The notes: a model not told the origin generated them from the sequence alone. Shown: positions 7,813 to 15,798, counted from the first letter of the stretch. The stretch is 16,724 nt of DNA from an uncultured Clostridia bacterium (GCA_934772525.1 CAKVMI010000008.1:1-16724), one strand, 5' to 3'. Numbers and translations: made by a program.

Positions 7813-7842
7813 ATGATAACATTTTTAATTTAATAAAGTCAA
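7813..7842 (-). promoter_or_regulatory. Promoter of the 7272-7781 gene
   Basis: Minus strand: TTGACT (7842-7837), 18-base spacer, TATCAT (7818-7813). The start would fall near 7806, giving a leader of about 25 bases that includes the GGAGGG site (7788-7793). A second TATAAT lies just upstream of the ribosome binding site but has no fitting -35 box. Confidence 0.6.
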
Positions 7843-7954
7843 ACATTCCATTTGTACATTCTAACCGAAAGTTTTGTTTTATAAAGAATTTACTATCTAT
7901 TTGTAAAATTTTTAATTACTTTACCAACTTTACAACTCTATATTTTAATAAAAC

Positions 7955-7996
7955 AAAAAATCAGTCCAGATTGAAAATCGCTTTCAAGATGGACTG
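7955..7996 (-). terminator. Rho-independent terminator of the acidic repeat protein gene
   Basis: Minus strand: CAGTCCA, a TC/TC internal mismatch, then TTGAAA paired with TTTCAA around a 5-base loop, closing with TGGACTG and an A-T6 run. It lies 15 bases after the stop at 8012. Confidence 0.85.
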
Positions 7997-8011
7997 TTGT
8001 TTATTTAATTA

Positions 8012-10846
8012 TTATTTTTTATTTGATTTTTTCTTTTCTTTACCAAAACTCATAGATTGTTCAATTACACCCTTTGCATCATGTATTTTAAGTTCAGCTT
8101 TTTCACGCTTTGCGTATGCTATTGCAACTTCCAAAGCTTCGTCTTTTAGTTCTACAAAAGCGTAAGGACTAGTAGATTTTGCCTTTTTGATAAAGTATCC
8201 GCCACTCTTTGCACAAGTTACATGGTATGTGTGATGTCCTTTACGTTTTACAACGTCTTCCCATGTTGCTTGTGGAATACTTTCTAGCGGAACAAAGGTC
8301 TCTACCTTACCACTAAACTTGGTTAAATCTAGCGTTACTTCTTCTTCTGGTAAAACCACCGTATTTGTAGCATTTGAAATTGCCTCTCTTGCTTCGGTTG
8401 GAGTGATATTCATCTCAGTTAAAGCACTCATAATTCTTGCGTATAATCTATCTTCTAACGCTTTCATTTCTGGGCTTCTTTCATCTATGTTTTCACTCTT
8501 TTCTTCGTTTTGGTCATTCAAGCCGATACCTGATACTATTGTAACTGGCTTTATAGAACCTTCTGGGCTAGTTTCTGTATTTGTATAGGTGTATTCTATA
8601 TCCTCGTACTCTGGTTCTTCGTATTGCTCGTCATTTTCGGAGTTTGATTCATCTACTGAAATATATTTTTCAGTATTTTCTTTAAGATTTGGTTTTTCCG
8701 AAGACTCTCCAGCATCTACACCTAAAGGTATAATTACTCGTTGAACTTGCGATTGATTTGGTTCATTATTAGGTTCAGTGGTTGCACTTGCAAAATATCT
8801 AATAGGTTCGGTTGGTTGAACATTTTGAGCAGATTGATTATCCGCAACTTCTTTATTTGTTTCTGCTTCTACTGAATAATTTGTTGCATCAATTGGAGTT
8901 GAAGGTTGAACATATTGTACTGCTTGCCCTGCTGGTTCGGTTGGCTGAACTGGAATATATTGTTGAGTAGATTGATTTGCTTGCCCTGCTGGTTGTTGCA
9001 CTTGTACATATTGTTGTGGGTTTTCTGCAACTGGTTGTTGAACTTGTTGTTGTGCATACTGTTGTGCTGGTTCTACAACTGGTTGTTGTGGTTGTACATA
9101 CTGCTGTGCTGGTTGTTGGGCTTGTTCTACTGGCTGTTGCACTGGAACATATTGTTGAGTTTGCTCCGATACTGGCTCGGTTTGGGCTTGTGCAACATAT
9201 TGTGGATGTACGTAACTAGTAGTTTGTTGTTCAGTTGGTTGTGATTGTGCAGACTGTGGATAATTTTGTTGCGGTTGTACTTGCTCTGGTTGTTGTACTG
9301 GGGCAAATTGCTGAGATTGTTCTGCTACCGGTTGTTGTGCATATTGTTGTGTTGGTTCTACAACTGCTTGTTGTGGTTGTGTATACTGTTGTGTTGGTTG
9401 TTGGGCTTGTACATATTGCTCCGCTGGTTGTTGGACTTGTTCTACTGGCTGTTGCACTGGAACATATTGTTGTGGGTTCTCTACAACTGGTTCAGTTTGG
9501 GTTTTTGCAACATATTGCGGTTGTGTATAGTTTGCATTTTGTTGGTCAGTAGGTTGTGATTGCACAACTTGCGGAGCAGATTGTGGAACATAATTTTGTT
9601 GTACTTGACTTTCTACCGGCTGTTGCATTGGCACAGATTGTTGTGGTTGTTCTGCTACTGGTTGTTGAACTTGTTGCTCCACTACTGGTTCAGTTGGAGT
9701 TTGAGCAACTGGTTGAGCAGTTTGTTGTACCGATTGTTGTTGTACTGGTTGAGCAATTTGATCTTCTGGTTGTTTCTCTACTACTTGACTTACACTTTCG
9801 GTTTTTGTAGATTGTGGTTGTGCAACTTCTGAAGTTTCATTTTGAGTTTCATGAACTTTTTCTTGATTTACAATTTTATCTTCTTTTGATTCTTCCTTTC
9901 CTTCTTCGGTAACGTCAGCTACTTTTTTATCTTCGTCGGAAGCTAAGGTTTCCACATTTTCTTCATCATTGTCTTCTATTTCTGGCTCTTCATCTTTGTC
10001 AAGTTCAGAATAGTCTTCGGTGGTTTCATCATCATCTTCTTCAGTTTCAGACTCATCATTTTCAAAATCTTCTACATCGCTTTCAGATTCTGCACTCTCT
10101 TCTTCTGAATTATCATCATAATCTTCTTCCGCTTCGCTATCGTCTTCAGCGTCTGCGTCATACTCATCATCCGCTTCATCATAACTATCATCGTCATCTT
10201 CATCGGAATAATCTCCGCTATCATCATTATTTATTTCGTCATCATCATACTCATCATCATTTTCATTATTGCCATCTTCATCATCGCCGTAATCTTCGTC
10301 GTAATCATCATCGTTAGCATTTTTGTCTTCGTCATAATCGGTATCGTCATCGTCAAAATCATCTTCGATAATTACTGGGTCGTCATCTTCATCATCGTCC
10401 ACAACTTCTTCTTCTACTTCTTCTTCGACCTCTTCGGTGTCATCTGCGTCTGACTTGTTAGAACCGTCAGAACTATCTTCATCTTCGTCTTCTACATATT
10501 CAACGACATCTTCATCATCTTCATCGGCACCCAACAGATACTTCTCAATTTGGTCATTTTCTTCTTGGCTTAGAGTGTATTTTTCTCCTTCTTTGATAAC
10601 ACTTGTATTTTCGGGTTCGTCAAACGACATATCGGACAACGCGTCTGATACTTCTTTATGATTATTTTCACTTTGCGATACTTCGGGTGAACTTTTTACT
10701 TTATCGTTCTCAAGCGTTTTAAACTCGTTTATAAGTTCATCTAAGTCACTACTCTCTCTAACTCCGCTCACTACACCACCGCCAGCACCTATACTTTGAT
10801 TGTTTGTTTGATTGTTATTTGGTGTAAAATTCTGCGAATTTTCCAT
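8012..10846 (-). CDS. Large acidic, Gln-rich repeat protein with C-terminal DUF2188-like domain
   Basis: A protein of 944 residues from the ATG at 10846. An in-frame TTG at 10879 exists, but the ATG has AAGG-type sites just before it and the TTG lies close to the expected transcript start. Segments: N-terminal Asn/Gln/Gly-rich stretch and a short helical motif (SSDLDELINEFKTLEND); residues about 100-325 overwhelmingly Asp/Glu; about 330-650 Gln/Pro/Val/Tyr repeats with a period near 105 residues; an acidic linker; a conserved-looking helical part (about 785-865); and at about 868-935 a domain starting TYHVTCAKSGGYFIKK and ending IHDAKGVIEQSMSFGK. That last part fits the DUF2188 pattern (His-Val, aromatic-x-Val/Ile-Lys-Lys, Ala-rich helix, Glu-Leu-x-Ile-His-x-x-x-Gly). 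The C-terminus is basic (KEKKKSNKK). There is no signal peptide or membrane segment, so it is probably cytoplasmic and largely disordered. Its function is unknown; a role in nucleic acid or protein scaffolding would be a guess. Confidence 0.85.
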   Translation of the reverse strand: MENSQNFTPNNNQTNNQSIGAGGGVVSGVRESSDLDELINEFKTLENDKVKSSPEVSQSENNHKEVSDALSDMSFDEPENTSVIKEGEKYTLSQEENDQIEKYLLGADEDDEDVVEYVEDEDEDSSDGSNKSDADDTEEVEEEVEEEVVDDDEDDDPVIIEDDFDDDDTDYDEDKNANDDDYDEDYGDDEDGNNENDDEYDDDEINNDDSGDYSDEDDDDSYDEADDEYDADAEDDSEAEEDYDDNSEEESAESESDVEDFENDESETEEDDDETTEDYSELDKDEEPEIEDNDEENVETLASDEDKKVADVTEEGKEESKEDKIVNQEKVHETQNETSEVAQPQSTKTESVSQVVEKQPEDQIAQPVQQQSVQQTAQPVAQTPTEPVVEQQVQQPVAEQPQQSVPMQQPVESQVQQNYVPQSAPQVVQSQPTDQQNANYTQPQYVAKTQTEPVVENPQQYVPVQQPVEQVQQPAEQYVQAQQPTQQYTQPQQAVVEPTQQYAQQPVAEQSQQFAPVQQPEQVQPQQNYPQSAQSQPTEQQTTSYVHPQYVAQAQTEPVSEQTQQYVPVQQPVEQAQQPAQQYVQPQQPVVEPAQQYAQQQVQQPVAENPQQYVQVQQPAGQANQSTQQYIPVQPTEPAGQAVQYVQPSTPIDATNYSVEAETNKEVADNQSAQNVQPTEPIRYFASATTEPNNEPNQSQVQRVIIPLGVDAGESSEKPNLKENTEKYISVDESNSENDEQYEEPEYEDIEYTYTNTETSPEGSIKPVTIVSGIGLNDQNEEKSENIDERSPEMKALEDRLYARIMSALTEMNITPTEAREAISNATNTVVLPEEEVTLDLTKFSGKVETFVPLESIPQATWEDVVKRKGHHTYHVTCAKSGGYFIKKAKSTSPYAFVELKDEALEVAIAYAKREKAELKIHDAKGVIEQSMSFGKEKKKSNKK
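8930..9670 (-). repeat. In-frame tandem repeats of about 315 bp (105 residues) in the Gln-rich segment
   Basis: Matching landmarks recur 315 bp apart: GGTTGTGAT at 9552-9560 and 9237-9245 (protein QSQPTDQQ and QSQPTEQQ). Protein phrases QPQYVA-x-x-QTEPV, QQYVPVQQPVEQ and QQPVAE-x-x-QQ recur in order. Two fairly full units and a third partial one (from about 9030 downward) are visible. Shorter phrases such as QPVVEP and QQYAQQ repeat inside each unit. Confidence 0.8.
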
Positions 10847-10881
10847 AATACCTTGACCTTCCTTTGGGTTTTGTCGCAAGT

Positions 10882-10890
10882 ATTATACCA
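10882..10890 (-). promoter_or_regulatory. Extended -10 promoter of the acidic repeat protein gene
   Basis: Minus strand: TG (10890-10889), one base, TATAAT (10887-10882). At the 17-base spacing the -35 is only GTGCAA, but the extended -10 compensates. The start would be near 10875, giving a leader of about 30 bases before the ATG at 10846. Confidence 0.65.
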
Positions 10891-10946
10891 AATTGAAAAA
10901 CATTTTGCACCTAAATTCAGCACTTTTTGTAAATTTTTTGCAATAA

Positions 10947-12104
10947 TTATTTATCCAAATAATAGGTCGCCGCCGTAAAATAAGCATAGATACTGGAAAT
11001 TGCACTATTTTTTTCAAGTAAAGCATCTCTATTTTCTGACCAATATGAGTACATCCCCATCCCATTTTGCTTGCAAAATTCAGCAACTTGCTTGGTTTCT
11101 TGTACTGTGAATATTGGGTTTTGTGAGTTTTCATAGCCTATATCAACGGTTGCACCCATCAATCTATACGCCCATTCACTACTCATTTCAATACCAAATT
11201 CTTCAAATAATTGTACTAATTGGTAGTTTGCATTTTGAAGCGCTCTAATTGATGCATCACCAAAACTTTCGTTTGCACCAACTGCACTATACCCATAACA
11301 CATAGTCATACTATTAATCATTTTTAATTCAACGCCCGCTCCAATGTATGCCCTAATTAAATTTAATTGTTTTGCATCCCAACCATAAGGCATAATTGGT
11401 ATAGTTAGTGATACTTCTACCCCTGTTTTTTCTTGAACTTTTCTAATTGCTTTAGCGTTTGCAAAATTATTATCGTAACCTTGATTGCTTTCTTCTATGT
11501 CTAAATCTATCCTTTTTAGGTCATATGCATCTATTACTTCCAAATACATTTGAACTAGTTTATCTACATTTTGACTATCCGTCCAAGGACTGTTTCCTAA
11601 CTGCCCACCAAAAGAAACTATAACGTCACCACCTCTACTTCTTACATCTTCTATCGCTTGCTTTATTCCTTCGTATTGATAACCATCATTTCCTTTTTCG
11701 CTTAAATCGTAATATCCACCCCAACCCCATCTAATGGTACCATCACTTTCGGTTGGCTTTGTGCTATCCGCTCTAATAAAACCCAAATTAAAATATTTGC
11801 ATCCCGTTTCGTCGGATATTCTTCCAAGGTCGGGTGCACCATTGTTGCTATATTTTGAATTATTCACCCATGCGACCATATCCACAAAAGGTGCAAGCAG
11901 TGAACTTGGAAAATATTCATCTATTGTTTCCATATTTTCTTCATTCTTCTGTTTTACCTCTTCTATGCTTGTATCATTTTTCAATTCATTTTCTGGCATA
12001 GATGCGGTTTTCTTAGCATCTACGCAAATTATGATTATTGAAATTAAAAATAAAACCCCCGCTAAAATGTAACTTATTAAGTTTATTAACTTTTGTCTTT
12101 CCAT
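10947..12104 (-). CDS. Membrane-anchored family-18 glycoside hydrolase (chitinase-like)
   Basis: A protein of 385 residues. Residues about 9-28 form one hydrophobic segment after a short basic start, with no Cys lipobox or clear cleavage site, so it is probably a signal anchor with the enzyme outside the cell. After a charged linker (30-62) comes a TIM-barrel-like domain. It carries the family-18 marks GGDVIVSFGG (158-167), RIDLDIEE with catalytic Glu204 preceded by Asp200 and Asp202, and MTMCYG on a later strand. Near the end MYSYWSENRD fits the terminal Trp strand. The layout fits the Pyrococcus ChiA-like branch, where the motif is DxDxE without the first Asp (here Lys197). Likely substrates are beta-1,4-linked GlcNAc polymers such as chitin or peptidoglycan; which one cannot be read from sequence. 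The start ATG has an AAAAGGA site. No terminator separates it from the acidic protein gene, so read-through is possible. Confidence 0.85.
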   Translation of the reverse strand: MERQKLINLISYILAGVLFLISIIIICVDAKKTASMPENELKNDTSIEEVKQKNEENMETIDEYFPSSLLAPFVDMVAWVNNSKYSNNGAPDLGRISDETGCKYFNLGFIRADSTKPTESDGTIRWGWGGYYDLSEKGNDGYQYEGIKQAIEDVRSRGGDVIVSFGGQLGNSPWTDSQNVDKLVQMYLEVIDAYDLKRIDLDIEESNQGYDNNFANAKAIRKVQEKTGVEVSLTIPIMPYGWDAKQLNLIRAYIGAGVELKMINSMTMCYGYSAVGANESFGDASIRALQNANYQLVQLFEEFGIEMSSEWAYRLMGATVDIGYENSQNPIFTVQETKQVAEFCKQNGMGMYSYWSENRDALLEKNSAISSIYAYFTAATYYLDK

Positions 12105-12195
12105 AAATTATTCCTTTTCATATTTTATTGTAAAAATAGTTTGAAAAAATTGTTATAAATTTATACAAATATTTAACCATAGAATAAAGGAATTA
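12105..12195. other. Divergent intergenic region between the GH18 gene and metG
   Basis: AT-rich spacer between the divergent start sites. The metG promoter lies at its right end. A convincing promoter for the GH18 gene is not visible; TACAAT on the minus strand around 12128-12133 is a weak -10 candidate without a good -35. No T-box leader (stem I / T-box motif / antiterminator) is visible. Confidence 0.5.
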
Positions 12196-12215
12196 CACTT
12201 TAAAAGTTAAAAGTG
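12196..12215. promoter_or_regulatory. Palindrome just upstream of the metG -35 box (possible operator)
   Basis: CACTTT (12196-12201) and AAAGTG (12210-12215) form an inverted repeat of 20 bases in total, one base before the -35 hexamer. Its size and position suit a dimeric winged-helix regulator such as the MarR-like protein encoded in the same operon, but no binding can be shown from sequence. Confidence 0.35.
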
Positions 12216-12216
12216 C

Positions 12217-12245
12217 TTGACATCTCTTCTCTAATTGATTAGAAT
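12217..12245 (+). promoter_or_regulatory. Promoter of the metG-marR-cysS operon
   Basis: TTGACA (12217-12222), 17-base spacer, TAGAAT (12240-12245). Consensus -35, good -10, optimal spacing. The leader to the metG ATG is about 33 bases, too short for a riboswitch or T-box. Confidence 0.88.
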
Positions 12246-12284
12246 ACAATAGATTAAAATTTTAATAATAAGGTGGTAATAAAA

Positions 12285-13886
12285 ATGAATAAAAAGAATG
12301 TAGTAATATGTGTATCTTGGCCTTACGCCAATAATAATTTACACTTAGGATATGTTGCAAGTTCACTATCTGGCGATATCCTTGCTCGTTACCACCGAAT
12401 GCACGGAGATAATGTCTTGATGGTTTCTGGTTCAGATAGTCACGGAACCAAAATTGAATTAAAAGCAAAGCAACAAGGCTGTACACCAGAAGAGATTGTT
12501 AATAAGTATCATGAAAATTTTGTAGAAGCTCTAAAAAAATTCAATTTTTCTTTTGATATGTTTGGTACAACCTATGACCCATACCATATAGAGCATTGTC
12601 AAGAAATCTTCAAGAAATTATATAAAAATGGTTATTTGTATGAAAAAACAATTCTTAGACCTTTCTGTGACAAATGCAACAAGTTTATTTCAGATACCGA
12701 AATTGAAATCACTTGCCCAGAATGTGGAAGAAAAACAAAGGGTGACAACTGCGATTGCGGACACGTTCCAAACGACCAAGACCTATCTCACGGAACTTGT
12801 TTAATTTGTGGTACTGAAACTCATTTAAAGGAAAATAAAGTTTTAGTATTTAAATTAAGTGCATTTAAAAATTTCTTAACTTCGTATTTAGAACTAAATC
12901 GTCCATACTGGCGTGCAAATAGTATCAACGAAACCGAAAAATATCTAAAAGATTTACAAGATAGAGATTTTTCTCGTGATCTAGATTGGGGCGTTAAAAT
13001 TCCTATTGAAGGTTTTGAAAGTAAATCTGTTTGGGTTTGGTATGAAGCACTTTTGGGTTATTTAACCGAAAGTATGCAAATTTGCGAAGCAAAAGGACTA
13101 GACTGGCAAGATTTTTGGAAAACCGACCACTGCCCACAGACCGAAAAACTAATCTATATGTGTCACGCAAAGGATAATATTCCTTTCCACTCACTATTCT
13201 TCCCTGCTATGCTAGAAGGATTAAATGAAAATTTTGTAGCGCCAAACCGTATGGTTTCTGCCGAATATTTACTAATGAATAATGAAAAAATCAGTAAGAG
13301 TAAATCTGGCAATACATTTGAAGCACTTTCTTGGGCAAACGAATACAATACCGACACTTTGAGATATTTCTTTACTGTAAATGGTCCCGAAAAGAAAGAC
13401 TGTAACTTCACATTAGATTTATACAAAGCGACACACAATGAAGTTGTCAACAAATTTGGCAACCTTGTTAATAGAACATTGAAATATAAAGGCTTAACCG
13501 AAATACCTGTTGGTAAAGTTGATGAAGAAATTAAAAAAGCTATTTCCGATTGCTACACCTCTGTTTCAAGAGAAATTGAAAACATTGAGTTTAAAAAAGC
13601 GGGCAACTTAGTAATGGATTTAATTGAACTTGGCAACAAATATTTTGACGATAGAAAGCCATGGGTACAAATAAAAGAAGATATGAATGGGTTTAACGAT
13701 ACTATTTATACTTGTGCATACCTAATTGCAAACCTTTCCAACTTAGTTGAACCATTTATGCCTAACTCTGCAAATGCAATAAGAACATATTTGGGCATCT
13801 CTAACGAACTAAAATGGGAAGAAATTACTTCTTTTAACACAAAAATCGATATAGAAAAAATACAACCACTATTTACAAGGATTTAA
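12285..13886 (+). CDS. metG: Methionine--tRNA ligase
   Basis: Class I synthetase that attaches methionine to initiator and elongator tRNA-Met. It has 533 residues from the ATG at 12285. An in-frame GTG at 12273 overlaps the AGGTGG ribosome binding site (12271-12276) and cannot be the start. Visible features: the HIGH-type box HLGY (20-23) after SWPYANNN; a zinc-binding insert with CDKC (128-131), CPEC (144-147), the CDCGH region (155-159) and CLIC (172-175), i.e. the two-knuckle form; the catalytic core motif VWVWYEALLGYL; the KMSKS-type loop KISKS (335-339); and a helical anticodon-binding domain with NKFGNLVNRTL. It ends without the C-terminal OB-fold tRNA-binding domain found in longer forms such as that of Bacillus. 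First gene of an operon with a MarR-like gene and cysS. Confidence 0.96.
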   Translation: MNKKNVVICVSWPYANNNLHLGYVASSLSGDILARYHRMHGDNVLMVSGSDSHGTKIELKAKQQGCTPEEIVNKYHENFVEALKKFNFSFDMFGTTYDPYHIEHCQEIFKKLYKNGYLYEKTILRPFCDKCNKFISDTEIEITCPECGRKTKGDNCDCGHVPNDQDLSHGTCLICGTETHLKENKVLVFKLSAFKNFLTSYLELNRPYWRANSINETEKYLKDLQDRDFSRDLDWGVKIPIEGFESKSVWVWYEALLGYLTESMQICEAKGLDWQDFWKTDHCPQTEKLIYMCHAKDNIPFHSLFFPAMLEGLNENFVAPNRMVSAEYLLMNNEKISKSKSGNTFEALSWANEYNTDTLRYFFTVNGPEKKDCNFTLDLYKATHNEVVNKFGNLVNRTLKYKGLTEIPVGKVDEEIKKAISDCYTSVSREIENIEFKKAGNLVMDLIELGNKYFDDRKPWVQIKEDMNGFNDTIYTCAYLIANLSNLVEPFMPNSANAIRTYLGISNELKWEEITSFNTKIDIEKIQPLFTRI

Positions 13887-13897
13887 TTTCAAATATT

Positions 13898-14287
13898 ATG
13901 AACGATACACTTATAGCCGAAGAAATATTAGATTTAATAATTGGTTTTCAGTACTTAATGGAGTCTGAAAGCAAAGAAAAGTACGATATTAAACACAAAA
14001 TTTTACATCTAGTTTCTAAAAGAGAACAAACTAGCCCAAACTATTTAGTAGAGGTGCTAAATATTGCTCGCTCTAATCTTGCTATTACTTGCAACCAACT
14101 AATTAAAGAAGGTCTACTTGAAAAGCATAAAGAAAGTGGAAGTAAAAAAGAAATTTACTATTGTGCAACAGAAAAGGGCGAAAAATTAATTGATGAAAAA
14201 TTAGCTAGGACGGAAAAAACATTATCTAAATTAAGAAATAAAAGCAAAATAAGAAAAACAGCACAAGAACTAACAAAGATGTTTTAA
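13898..14287 (+). CDS. MarR-like winged-helix transcriptional regulator
   Basis: A protein of 129 residues. A leading helix (EEILDLIIGFQYLME) resembles the dimerisation helix of MarR proteins. The core (about 30-80) has the helix-turn-helix plus wing pattern: LVEVLNIARSNLAITCNQLIKEGLLEKH as turn and recognition helix, then ESGSKKEIYYCATEKGEKLIDE as wing and following helix. The C-terminus is basic (KLRNKSKIRKTAQ). No ligand site is recognisable. It begins 11 bases after metG and ends 11 bases before cysS, with only a weak, distant AAGG before its start, so translation probably depends on metG. It may regulate this operon through the palindrome upstream of metG; that is inference from position alone. 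Confidence 0.8.
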   Translation: MNDTLIAEEILDLIIGFQYLMESESKEKYDIKHKILHLVSKREQTSPNYLVEVLNIARSNLAITCNQLIKEGLLEKHKESGSKKEIYYCATEKGEKLIDEKLARTEKTLSKLRNKSKIRKTAQELTKMF

Positions 14288-14298
14288 AAGGAGAAAAT

Positions 14299-15690
14299 AT
14301 GCTAAAACTCTACGATTCGTTAGATAGAAAAATTGAAGAATTTAAACCAGTTAAGGATGTTGCTACAATGTATTACTGTGGTCCAACTGTTTATTCCACT
14401 CAACACATTGGTAATATGAGAGCATTCTTTGTGATGGATTCTATTAGACGTGCTTTACTTTTAAACGGAATTAAAGTTGAATCTACTATGAATATAACCG
14501 ACGTTGGTCATATGACAAGTGACGAAGATGCCGGCGAAGATAAAATGCTTGTTGCAAGCGCGAGAGAACATAAAAGCCCATTTGAAATTGCCGAATATTA
14601 CACAAAAATATGTTTAGAAGATATGTCTAAACTAAATATAATTCCTCCAACACACATTCAAAAGGCAACCGGTGTTATTCCTGAAATTATCGAATTTGTG
14701 TCTGGTCTATTACAAAACGGATTTGCATACGAAACACCAAATGGAATATATTATGATATTACTAAATATTCCGACTATGGCAAACTTGGCGGTATGGATC
14801 AAGAAAAAAAGCGTGCCGGTGCACGTATTGAAGTTGATGAGTATAAAAGAAACCCCGCCGACTTTGCTTTGTGGATAAAAGCCCCAAAAGAACACATAAT
14901 GCAATGGGACAGCCCTTGGGGTAAAGGTTACCCTGGTTGGCATATAGAATGCTCCACAATTTGCCGTAAATTTTTTGGAGATAATGTAGATATTCACGGC
15001 GGTGGAATTGAACATAAATATGTTCATCACGAAAATGAAATAGCACAAAACTACGGAATTGCTGGCAAAAAGGTTGTTCAACATTGGATACATCACGAAC
15101 ATTTAATGGTTGACGGCGGAAAAATGAGTAAGAGTTTAGGCAACGTTTGGAACCTATCAACCCTTCAAGAAAAAGGTTTTAAGCCACTTTCATTACGTTA
15201 TTTTTACTTAAATGCACATTACGCAAAGCAACAAAACTTTACTCTTGATGAATTAAAGTCGTGCGATACTGCCCTATCAAGACTTTACAGAATGGTTATA
15301 GAACATAAAAACGGACAAAACGATGTTAGTGAAACAACACTTGACAATTTATATAACAAATTTTTAGATGCCGTAAACGATAACTTAAATTTGCCACTTG
15401 CACTATCCGTATTATGGGACATGGCAAAAATTAAGGAACGCTCTAAAAAAGTTTACGATTTACTAATTAAATGTGACCTTGCCTTAGGTCTTGACCTAGA
15501 AAATGCCGAAAAACACTTAGCCGAAGATACTGAAGAAATAAGTGCAGAAATCAAAAAACTTGCCGATAAACGTTGGAATGCAAAGAGAAATAAAGATTGG
15601 GCAACTGCAGATAGTATAAGAAATGAATTAAAGAATTTAGGCTATGAAATTAAAGATACTCAAGACGGATACACTATTACAAAAATATAG
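14299..15690 (+). CDS. cysS: Cysteine--tRNA ligase
   Basis: Class I synthetase that charges tRNA-Cys. At 463 residues it is normal length. Visible features: CGPTVY with zinc ligand Cys27; the HIGH-type box HIGN (36-39); NITDVGHM; zinc ligands Cys218 (WHIECST), His243 and Glu247 (HHENE); KMSKS (275-279) within GGKMSKSLGN; and a C-terminal helical tRNA-binding part (KRWNAKRNKDWATADSIRNEL) typical of the family. Between GGG and HHENE it reads IEHKYV instead of the common DL-x-FP type. This variant does not touch the zinc ligands. The start ATG has an AAGGAG site 6 bases upstream. Last gene of the metG operon, followed by a strong terminator. The stop is TAG. Confidence 0.97.
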   Translation: MLKLYDSLDRKIEEFKPVKDVATMYYCGPTVYSTQHIGNMRAFFVMDSIRRALLLNGIKVESTMNITDVGHMTSDEDAGEDKMLVASAREHKSPFEIAEYYTKICLEDMSKLNIIPPTHIQKATGVIPEIIEFVSGLLQNGFAYETPNGIYYDITKYSDYGKLGGMDQEKKRAGARIEVDEYKRNPADFALWIKAPKEHIMQWDSPWGKGYPGWHIECSTICRKFFGDNVDIHGGGIEHKYVHHENEIAQNYGIAGKKVVQHWIHHEHLMVDGGKMSKSLGNVWNLSTLQEKGFKPLSLRYFYLNAHYAKQQNFTLDELKSCDTALSRLYRMVIEHKNGQNDVSETTLDNLYNKFLDAVNDNLNLPLALSVLWDMAKIKERSKKVYDLLIKCDLALGLDLENAEKHLAEDTEEISAEIKKLADKRWNAKRNKDWATADSIRNELKNLGYEIKDTQDGYTITKI

Positions 15691-15723
15691 TTTTTAACAA
15701 TACGTTTAAAAATTGTTAAAAAC
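15690..15723 (+). other. AT-rich 12-bp inverted repeat right at the cysS stop
   Basis: GTTTTTAACAAT (15690-15701) and ATTGTTAAAAAC (15712-15723) are perfect inverted repeats around a 10-base loop. The left arm begins at the last base of the cysS stop codon. It has no T tail, and the true terminator follows 10 bases later, so it may be a transcript-end stabiliser or a protein-binding palindrome. Confidence 0.6.
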
Positions 15724-15732
15724 TCAAAAATT

Positions 15733-15768
15733 ACTCCACACCAAAATACCGGTGTGGAGTTTTATTTT
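15733..15768 (+). terminator. Rho-independent terminator of metG-marR-cysS, probably bidirectional
   Basis: A perfect 10-bp stem, ACTCCACACC (15733-15742) with GGTGTGGAGT (15751-15760) and an 8-base loop, followed by TTTTATTTTATTT. On the other strand the stem is followed by AATTTTTG, so it could also stop the convergent dehydrogenase transcript ending at 15799. Confidence 0.92.
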
Positions 15769-15798
15769 ATTTAATAAAAATTATGAAAAATGAAAAAT

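Noticed and set aside
8930..9670. CRISPR-like array
   Set aside because: The repeats are long, degenerate, in frame and coding; there are no short identical repeats with regular unique spacers.
8906..9832. Several plus-strand open frames rich in Leu/Val/Trp opposite the Gln-rich segment
   Set aside because: They are antisense shadows of the CAA/CAG/GTA-rich repeats; none has its own promoter and ribosome binding site, and their apparent membrane character follows from reverse-complemented Gln/Pro codons.
10847..10879. TTG start adding 11 residues to the acidic repeat protein
   Set aside because: The codon lies within a few bases of the expected transcription start after the extended -10 box, leaving no room for a ribosome binding site.
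12273..12284. GTG start four codons upstream for metG
   Set aside because: This GTG overlaps the AGGTGG ribosome binding site; the ATG at 12285 has correct spacing and the usual N-terminus.
12105..12284. T-box or SAM riboswitch upstream of metG
   Set aside because: The promoter leaves a leader of only about 33 bases and no terminator/antiterminator structure is visible.
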